Origin: Haematococcus lacustris
Taxonomy: Eukaryota; Chlorophyta; Chlorophyceae; Chlamydomonadales; Haematococcaceae
Direction: 5' to 3'
NCBI GenBank assembly: GCA_030144725.1
Contig: JASKMD010000024.1
Location: forward strand, 3,959,076 to 4,023,075
Length of the DNA stretch: 64,000 nucleotides
Both the position numbers and the translations under genes were made by a program. Shown here piece after piece: positions 57,069-64,000 of the stretch. The notes under the pieces are model-generated. The model searched no databases. It saw only the letters and a program-made list of their open reading frames with translations, and had not been told where the DNA came from. Every line of letters begins with the position of its first letter. Positions within the stretch are counted from its first letter, which is position 1.

Positions 57069-57240
57069 TGTTACGTGACCATGTAAGGCTAAGCTAATGC
57101 CGGTTGAGAGATCTGGATCTCCCCTGTGAGAAGTGTGATGTGGTGAGGTGATCTGAGGCCGGGTTCGATTCCCGGGCAGACTTCCTGACAACGCCCAGTC
57201 TGTCACGGAGAACTCAATCACCGCCACTCATCACGCAACA
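57069..57240 (+). repeat. 3' LTR of the gypsy element
   Basis: 172 bp, no difference seen from the 5' LTR; followed by the AGCTT duplication. Confidence 0.95.
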
Positions 57241-57245
57241 AGCTT

Positions 57246-57807
57246 GCTCACAACCAGCGCATGCAGCATCTACAGCAACTACTCCAGGACCTTCAGCAAA
57301 GTGAGCTTCAACGGAAGGAGCAGCAATTTGCTGATTTGGTGGCATAGCAGCGACTGAGCGGCAGCAACAGCTGCAGCAGCAGCATGCGGACCTTAGCCGG
57401 AGGGAGCAAAATCTGACAGAGCGGCAGCACCAGCTGCAGCAGCAGCAGGCAGACCTAAATTCCAGGGAGCAGCAGCAAGCTCGCATCCAGCACAGCAGCT
57501 TCACAGCTTACAGCAAGAGCTCAGCATCAGCCCCTCATGCAGCAGCAGCAGGCAGACCTGCTACTAAACAAACAGCATGTGGAGAAGCAGCAGTTGGCTT
57601 ATTTGCAGGTGATCAGCAACAACCACCCCCTCCCAGACCCTTCTCCATGCTCTCGCGCAAGGTTGGCAAGCCCACTTCAAGGGTGAGTTGTGTGGTTGCA
57701 CACTGCCTGTAGATGCACATGCCATCAAGTGCCACAGCAACTGCCAATCACTGAGCCGACCCTTGCCAAACATTTGTGCCATGATTCTTGCCCACATGCT
57801 CACACGC
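57246..57807 (+). other. Right part of the Gln-rich sequence split by the gypsy insertion
   Basis: Gln/Leu/Glu-rich coiled-coil-like frames (LQQLLQDLQQSELQRKEQQF) with several stops, rich in cagcagcag. It ends where the second LTR element begins. Not recognised; possibly an old retroelement Gag or a satellite of one. Confidence 0.4.
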
Positions 57808-58158
57808 TGTTACAGTTCAACTTTAGACCTGGTATGCATGAGCTTTGAATGCGCTTGCAAGTCTTTTTAGCCTTGCATGCGTGAGATGTGACTTTCGGTT
57901 CACTTAAGCTGAGGCCAGGCAGGATTCGGGATTCGCGGAGGATGGCCTTCATACAGACTACTCGGTATCACTGATTAGAGAACTAATAAGAATGTAGAGA
58001 CATGTAAGGATGGATCCTGGCGACTCGATGTCTGAAGCGCGCTACTTCAGAGTACGAAAGCATCAGCAACAGCCACTAAGCAGCCACTACCACTGTCGGA
58101 ATAGATTCTGGCCTCCGCCGCCTGCCATGTATACTGCTGCCCCGGCTGTACTCTAACA
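57808..58158 (+). repeat. 5' LTR of the non-autonomous element
   Basis: 351 bp, tgttacagttcaactttaga ... ctctaaca. Confidence 0.92.
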
Positions 58159-60389
58159 TTTGGTTTCCTCGCATCGATCATCAGCCTGTGTTCTTGCCTA
58201 ACGCAACGCAGTAATCGAGCTTTTGAGATATTTTTGGGCAGTACCTCCGGTGCAGGAACGCCGAAGGCTCAAGCTACCGCTGACCCACCGCAATGTAAGC
58301 TTGCCCAGCTGCTTAACTCGCAGCGCTGACCTGCAGTGTACCTGCAGTGTACCTGCAGTGTTTCAGATGCCTACCCGCGAAAGCGGTGCCCACCTGCGTT
58401 AGCAGTGACTACCCGCGAGAGCGGTGTTTACCTGCGAAAGCAGTGCTACCTGCTGTTTGCAGTGGACTCGCTGGACACATCCGTACCTCGCTGGACCTTG
58501 CTGGACATCGCTGGACATCGCTAGACACATCCGTACCTCGCAGCCCAAGTTCGACACGCAGCCCAAGACAGGCGGGCTGGAAGCCCTTCGTCAGCTTCGT
58601 TTACATGCAGCCTAGTTACAGTTTGCTAGCAGCCTGCGTGCACCTCCATCAACCCCGCCACCACCCTCACGATACGTTGACATTGTAAAGCCAGCCATGT
58701 TTAATTGGCCTGTCTCAGCTTCTACCAGTCCATCAGGGCACACAGTCTGGCCAATGCATCAAGCACGGTACCATCAAAGCCATCAGCACGGTTACAAACC
58801 ATTACAGTTCACTGGCTCAGCCTTCCATCATGCCATCTCCTCCCCCTAACCAACCATCATGGCACCAATCCTTCTCACAACAACAGAACCACAAATGACG
58901 CCACCACACGGCTAACACAAAACAAGCACAGACCATGACCACTGGCTACAACACCAACACAATCAGCATGCACACTCCTTGCACAACCTTCCAATCTGCT
59001 CCTTGCAGCGTCCCTACACAACCTGCCCTATACATAGCCTCATCTCTATCAACACAACCAGCCTGCTCAGGCAGAGAACACGTCCCTACACATCCTGCCC
59101 TAAGTAGAGGCACCTTACATTGGCAACAACACATACCTGGCCACCTCTATACACAGAACCACACCCAGCATGTGATCACCAAGAACATCACCCTGCGGTG
59201 CACCAGCCTGTAGAGAGCTACAACACACAGCTGTAAGTCCGAGTTCAACCTACCAGGCATCGTCTCAAGCTGACAGAAACGACAAGCAGGGCAAAGTGGC
59301 ATGGGGGCCAGCCCAGTAGTCATATCTCGACGTCTCAAGGCATGCACTCTCATCTGACCCATTCGCCACCCTTCGCCGCTTCTCCAACCCACAGTTCTAC
59401 TGTCGACATCGCTCATGTTAGATTCGGTCGACGCACTTCCAGCCCAACCCACAGCACACGCGGAGCCCCACAGCGGAGAGCTCAGTAGCCTTTCTCCGCT
59501 TCTATGAGGAGAACACGCAGTAAGCTGTCCTCGCACCGAACCTGCAGCACAGTCGCATCGTTGCACATCCCGAGACCTCACAGCACAGTCGCAGTCCCAT
59601 TACACCCTGTTGGCATCAGCCACAGGACAGCACATCACTCGCTTCATGCACCCTGCTGGCTTCAGCCACAGAGCCACATCGGCTTCAGCCTACACTCTTG
59701 CATTCCTTGCAGAGGCTAGGGCAACATCATACACATCATGGCAGCAGCGCTACCCAGCCCTGCAGCCTGCCAGAACACTCAAGCCGCTTAGCTACAGAGC
59801 ATGCGCACATCATGGCAGCCCAGGTAGCACCTGAGGTAGCACACATACATCATGGCAGCAGCGCTACCCAGCCCAGCAGCCTGCCAGAACACTCAAGCCG
59901 CTTAGCTAACTACAGCTGCCCAGCTGAGCGCACCATCATGACAGAACATCTAGCTACAACAAGCATCTCCTGCTACCCAGCCAGGATCAATACCGTGGAC
60001 AACCTGCACAAGCAGGTCAGCACATCAATGGCATGACACGCAGAGCTAGGCCAGCTCAGCATCCAGCCACAACAATCAAGCCGCTAGCTGCATAGCTTGC
60101 GCACACTCATACGCTCAGCACCAGTCAGCGGACGCGCTGTCACGCCGAGCTGACTTCCATCTGTACACCTCCGTCTTGGGAGTGAACACTTGGGAGTCTT
60201 GGGCATACATACCCAAACACTCCGGGCATTCCATTGGCCCCAGGCATTCCGACTGCCACGGGAACGGAGTCGCTCTCCGCACCCCATCCTCAACTGCACA
60301 TCGATGAGCAATCAGCGACTGCAGATCCACAGTACCAGCGCCTCCTAGCGGCTGCACTGGCTGGCAAAACGCCAGTTTCAAATCCAGGG

Positions 60390-60670
60390 AAACTTCATGT
60401 ACCACATTGGACGGGGGACTCGCTGGCTTTACATCCCGGTGGGACCCATGCGCACCGCCCTACTCCGTGAAGCACATGACATCCCCATCTCCGGACATCT
60501 CGGTAGGGACAAACCTACGCACGACTATCACGCCATTTCTTCCGGCCCCGAATGGCAGCATCAGTTCACAACTACATCCGTTTCCTAAGTACATAAACCT
60601 CATCACTCAGCTGCCCTCCACTGCAGCTGGACACGATGCCATTGTTGTCTTCGGCTCACACAATCACAAC
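60390..60670 (+). pseudogene. Integrase remnant in the non-autonomous LTR element
   Basis: One frame encodes LYIPVGPMRTALLREAHD followed by IPISGHLGRDK, the HHCC-domain region of Ty3/gypsy integrases. After a frame change comes LITQLPSTAAGHDAIVVF, the start of the integrase core. The CxxC half and the catalytic Asp/Glu region are lost. This identifies the parent family. Confidence 0.75.
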
Positions 60671-61015
60671 AACTACCATCTCATACTATCACCATCTTCT
60701 CTTACTATCTTCTTGTGCTACCACTATCTTTGCTTTCTTATGCTTCTCTCCATTCGGCTCATTTCATTCCTGGGCGATGTCTTCACCGTCAGCTGACACA
60801 AGCTCTACTGTGGACACCGAGACTACATCAAGACCTTTAGCTCGTGCTCTCTTGCATGAGACTTGAATGAAATTTGCATGAGGTTTGCAAGATTGCTTGT
60901 TTGCATGTAGCCTGTGCATGTCTGCTTTTCACTTGCCTGCTTACTCTGTGATCGCATGACTGTTTTCCCCAGACACTGGAAGCTCCGGGACGTAGCTTTT
61001 TGGAGTGGGGGAGAG

Positions 61016-61366
61016 TGTTACAGTTCAACTTTAGACCTGGTATGCATGAGCTTTGAATGCGCTTGCAAGTCTTTTTAGCCTTGCATGCGTGAGATGTGAC
61101 TTTCGGTTCACTTAAGCTGAGGCCAGGCAGGATTCGGGATTCGCGGAGGATGGCCTTCATACAGACTACTCGGTATCACTGATTAGAGAACTAATAGGAA
61201 TGTAGAGACATGTAAGGATGGATCCTGGCGACTCGATGTCTGAAGCGCGCTACTTCAGAGTACGAAAGCATCAGCAACAGCCACTAAGCAGCCACTACCA
61301 CTGTCGGAATAGATTCTGGCCTCCGCCGCCTGCCATGTATACTGCTGCCCCGGCTGTACTCTAACA
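61016..61366 (+). repeat. 3' LTR of the non-autonomous element
   Basis: 351 bp, one difference from the 5' LTR; followed by cacgc. Confidence 0.92.
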
Positions 61367-62334
61367 CACGCGCTGCCCGGTGCACGTCAGGGCACGCCAT
61401 GACACCACACTGACGCTGTGAGAGCCTGGGCGCGGTCACTGACGAGGTACCTCAGCGCATGTCGCATGCCTGAGCCTCAATGGGTCCCCTACGCTGCAGG
61501 TCTTCTCACTGGGGGTGCAGAAGTGTGGTGGTTCCACTGCCTTTGTGGCCTTTGTGGGAGGACTGTGTGAGCATGTGGCTGGTAGGGCTGCATGGGTAGG
61601 GTGAGGCTGACGGCTGATGTGGCTGGGTGTAAGGTGCACGAAGAGTCAATCAGCAGAATAAAAAACGGCTGTGAGACAAAACGGTGGCCGCCTCTAGTGC
61701 AGAACTTACAGCCCCATGACCATGCGGCTCTCACGGATGCCTTCCATGAGGCCATTCCATTGTGTGGGAACAAGCGCTGCCTCATCCCGGACCATTTGGC
61801 ATGGGTGATAGACTGTGCTTATTGTGGGATACATGACGGACATGACGGGCAGCAATGATAGATATCCTCGTGGCCCAGAGTCGTGGGCCTGGCATGCAGA
61901 ATGCCGGTGAGGTAGCCACACCGCGAGCGAACCATGGACAATTGAACCGTGTGCGCCTGTATAAGGCGTGGCATACTGCGGGAGCTACTGCTTATGTCCA
62001 TGCCGGCTCGCGGGTGTCACATATGTCGAATTGTGATTTCCTCTTCTCTTCGCTGCTGCAGGGCAGCAAGCTCGCGAACAACAACCTCAGACCCAGAGCA
62101 GCAACCTGGTCAAGCGCGCCCGCAAGGCGGACCCCGTCACCGTGACGACTGGTACCAACACCGACACAGCGGGCGGTCAAGCATTTGAAGGCCGAGGGGC
62201 GTTGCGTTGTGCTACGTTGCGGCTCCAGCACCAGCAGTGGAGGTGTCATGACTAGATATCTATGGTGGGCGGACGCTAGCACAAGCAGCAAGGCTCTTCG
62301 ATCAATCTTAGTGGTGTGTCTAGGAGGAACACAC
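61367..62334. other. Spacer with dispersed-repeat copy; no supported gene
   Basis: 61668-61740 is nearly identical to 51115-51185. A plus frame ending at 61858 (KNGCETKRWPPLVQNLQ ... CGNKRCLIPDHLAWVIDCAY) runs through and beyond it and may be part of an unidentified element protein. 62060-62250 has another short frame (LVKRARKADPVTVTTGTN) of unknown origin. Confidence 0.4.
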
Positions 62335-62597
62335 TGTTAGTTGCACACCCTCCCGGTGCAGCAGAGATCTAGCACCGGGATTGTAGGGTGTGATTGCCAG
62401 CGGTCCGGCCGCGAAGAGTGCGAGTGTGACTGCCGTATTTAGGGCAGGCACCCGGCAGTCGTGAGCACCCTGAACTGGTGTCCGCGTCTGCCCGTGCTCT
62501 TCTAACAGGTAGGCGCGAAGCTGCGCGCCAGCCTGTTATGGCAGATCATTGTAACTACCCTGAACTGGTGTCCGCGTCTGCCCGTGCTCTTCTAACA
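62335..62597 (+). repeat. Probable 5' LTR of the copia element
   Basis: About 263 bp beginning tgttagttgcacaccctccc and ending ctcttctaaca. Its last 41 bases plus aggt/ggt are also present upstream (62467-62510 repeats 62557-62600 exactly), so the LTR end is duplicated. The partner LTR lies outside the window, so its borders are inferred. Confidence 0.65.
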
Positions 62598-62616
62598 GGT
62601 TATGGGCCCACGCGCT
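62598..62616 (+). promoter_or_regulatory. Half-tRNA-type primer-binding site (initiator tRNA-Met)
   Basis: ggttatgggcccacgcgct directly follows the LTR. Its complement contains GGGCCCATAACC, the anticodon loop region of initiator tRNA-Met, as used by Drosophila copia, which primes from a cleaved tRNA half. Confidence 0.65.
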
Positions 62617-62684
62617 GACGCGCGATAGGACGCCAGTAAGTTGCTGGCTAGGGTTCGTGTGGTTGACAGCCGAGTCGACCAGCG

Positions 62685-64000
62685 ATGGCAGCTTCACCCG
62701 TTATCTCTGGCAATCCGCCCACTATTCTCGACGACGACAACTGGCCGATCTGGAGCATCCGCACAGAAGGCCTGCTGATCGAAGCAGGCCTCTGGTCGGT
62801 CGTCGCCGACGGCGTCACCCCTTTACCTACCGCGCCAGCAGCAAACGCCACTCAGCAGGAGCAAGCTGCGTACACTGCTGATCTAGCCCGCTCTCGTGCA
62901 GAAGCAGCCCTGGATCGCAAAGCCAAAGCCTTCATCCAGCGCCACGTCTCTAATCTCCACATCTTCACCGTCAAGTCAGCGGACTCAGCGCAGGACGCCT
63001 GGGAAACCCTTGAGTCTCAATTCACCCAAGCGTCAGTCGCGCGACAGTCGCAGCTGCAGCAGCAACTCAGCCTACTGCGCATGGAGCCAGGCGAGTCGGT
63101 AGCGCGCTTCTATGCGCGCCTACAGCAGCTGCTTACAGAGCTCGAGGCTTGCAGCTGTGATGTCTCCGAGTCCACAATCGTGCTAGCTATCCTGGCAGCC
63201 CTCCCACCTGAGTATGAGGGCATTGTCGAGCGACTGCGCTATGATCAGACCAGCGGCGACCTGACTGTCAGCCGCATCAAGCGGGTGCTGCTGCAGAAGG
63301 AAGCAGACCTGCTCACCAAGCAGATGGTGCAGCTCAGCCCCTCCTCATCCTCACTCTGGGCCTACTCCACCCCTGAAAACAGGGGGGCAAGCAGCTCAGG
63401 CTGGCAGTCGAGCAGGAGCAGGGGCAAGCAGTCAGCTCGTGAGCAGCAGCAGACCAGGGTCCAGTCACCAGACAGGTCCACTAGAGATGCCAGCTCACAT
63501 GCTCACATGACCTGCCACTACTGTGCCAAACCTGGTCACATCATGTCAGAATGCTTCACCTTTGACAGGGACCAGCGCAACCGTATGAGGACACTGTTCA
63601 GCAACCATGCCAAGTCCAGCAGCCCAGGCAGGAAGCCTAGTCCAGCCAGGAGCTCTAGCCCAGCCAGGCCAGCAAGCCCCAACAGAGGCAGAACCCAGAC
63701 CCCAGGCAGGACAGCTGCTCACAGCCCATCTAGGGAACCCACTCTGTACACTGCCTCTGCATGCTCTGATGATGATGATGGTGACACGCAGATGCTCCAG
63801 CCCAGACTGAACTTCAGCAGTGACCTATACAGCCCTTTCTACATCGATTCAGGTGCCTCCCAGCACATCATCAAGGACCTTCAGTTCTTCCACAGCTACA
63901 TAGCATTTCCACCTCACCAGCACAGACGTATCAAGCTGGCAGCTGAGGGACACAGCGTCTGGGCAGTGGGATCTGGCAATGTTTTCCTCAACACCAAGCG
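62685..64000 (+). CDS. Copia Gag-protease start of Gag-Pol polyprotein (partial)
   Basis: Open for 438 codons from the ATG at 62685 to the window edge. Residues about 10-225 form a Ty1/copia Gag (UBN2/Retrotran_gag type): ILDDDNWPIWSIRTEGLL, AWETLESQF, ESVARFYARLQQLLTELE, ILAALPPEYEGIVERL. A Ser/Arg-rich linker and the zinc knuckle CHYCAKPGHIMSEC (about 278-291) follow, then a Ser/Pro-rich region, then the aspartic protease site FYIDSGASQHI (about 385). Copia order predicts integrase before reverse transcriptase in the missing part. The frame is undamaged, so the element may be recent. The ATG fits because it is the first in frame after the primer site and precedes the conserved Gag start. 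Confidence 0.9.
   Translation, partial: MAASPVISGNPPTILDDDNWPIWSIRTEGLLIEAGLWSVVADGVTPLPTAPAANATQQEQAAYTADLARSRAEAALDRKAKAFIQRHVSNLHIFTVKSADSAQDAWETLESQFTQASVARQSQLQQQLSLLRMEPGESVARFYARLQQLLTELEACSCDVSESTIVLAILAALPPEYEGIVERLRYDQTSGDLTVSRIKRVLLQKEADLLTKQMVQLSPSSSSLWAYSTPENRGASSSGWQSSRSRGKQSAREQQQTRVQSPDRSTRDASSHAHMTCHYCAKPGHIMSECFTFDRDQRNRMRTLFSNHAKSSSPGRKPSPARSSSPARPASPNRGRTQTPGRTAAHSPSREPTLYTASACSDDDDGDTQMLQPRLNFSSDLYSPFYIDSGASQHIIKDLQFFHSYIAFPPHQHRRIKLAAEGHSVWAVGSGNVFLNTK

Larger units (their letters stand above)
52298..57240 (+). mobile_element. Ty3/gypsy chromovirus-type LTR retrotransposon, full length
   Basis: Two identical 172-bp LTRs (TG...CA), a 5-bp target duplication AGCTT (52293-52297 and 57241-57245), a primer site starting tggtttccgaccgatacc just after the 5' LTR, and a polypurine tract aggtgggggggaa before the 3' LTR. 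Identical LTRs imply recent insertion. Gag is not recognisable in the ~460 bases before the protease, so the copy is probably a deletion derivative that would need Gag in trans. Confidence 0.95.
57808..61366 (+). mobile_element. Non-autonomous LTR retrotransposon, gypsy-derived
   Basis: 351-bp LTRs (57808-58158 and 61016-61366) with TG...CA ends and a single difference seen (aataagaatg versus aataggaatg), a CACGC target duplication on both sides, a primer site tggtttcctcgcatcgatca after the 5' LTR, and a polypurine tract ggagtgggggagag before the 3' LTR. The 2.86-kb interior has no Gag, protease or RT. It keeps a fragment of a gypsy integrase. Confidence 0.92.
62335..64000 (+). mobile_element. 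Ty1/copia LTR retrotransposon, 5' part; continues beyond right edge
   Basis: A likely 5' LTR at 62335-62597 (tgttag ... tctaaca), a primer site complementary to the anticodon arm of initiator tRNA-Met, and an open Gag-Pol frame to the window end. Confidence 0.85.

Overview
The window looks like nuclear DNA of a GC-rich green alga, most likely a chlorophyte of the Chlamydomonadales/Haematococcus type. This is inferred from many short exons with GT-AG and some GC-AG introns, introns full of CTG/CAG and C-rich simple repeats, TTAGGG-type telomeric motifs, plastid-targeted-looking leaders and abundant Ty3/gypsy and Ty1/copia elements. No bacterial operon, CRISPR array or rRNA was seen. Exon borders below were read by eye from splice signals and codon phase; they are models, not transcripts.

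Layout. (1) 1-1483, minus strand: the 5' part of an unrecognised gene running off the left edge. (2) 3851-12587, plus strand: a large ubiquitin-specific protease with Cys box, QQDAHE motif, CxxC finger and His box. Three ubiquitin-interacting motifs sit inside the catalytic domain, one of them split by an intron. (3) 13977-21365, plus strand: a multi-exon gene starting with a ubiquitin-like fold and ending in a CmcI/cephalosporin-hydroxylase-type domain, with four phase-supported GC-AG introns. (4) 22380-23432: a Harbinger/Tourist-like terminal-inverted-repeat element nested in a larger inverted repeat.

(5) 23960-46340: a cluster of six related seven-exon genes for a two-S1-domain protein resembling plastid ribosomal protein S1. 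Five copies have open models (four plus, one minus) and one is a truncated pseudogene. The cluster is broken up by a Fanzor/TnpB-like RuvC nuclease gene (29407-31384), a second decayed minus-strand Fanzor copy (about 33344-33720), a likely LINE fragment, and two (CCCCG)n arrays, one of them 1.9 kb and apparently perfect.

(6) 46340-52297: an element-rich, mostly non-genic stretch with a SAP-like coding remnant, a 2.2-kb sequence bounded by inverted repeats, and dispersed repeats shared with region 5. (7) 52298-57240: a complete Ty3/gypsy chromovirus insertion with identical 172-bp LTRs and AGCTT target duplication, but no recognisable gag, a frame change in the protease and a stop in the chromodomain. 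(8) 57808-61366: a second LTR element with 351-bp LTRs and CACGC duplication that keeps only an integrase remnant. (9) 62335-64000: the 5' LTR, half-tRNA-type primer site and Gag-protease start of a Ty1/copia element that runs off the right edge.

The two large host genes both carry ubiquitin-related modules but nothing shows that they work together. The S1 cluster appears to be a recent local gene amplification in which mobile elements have repeatedly landed.
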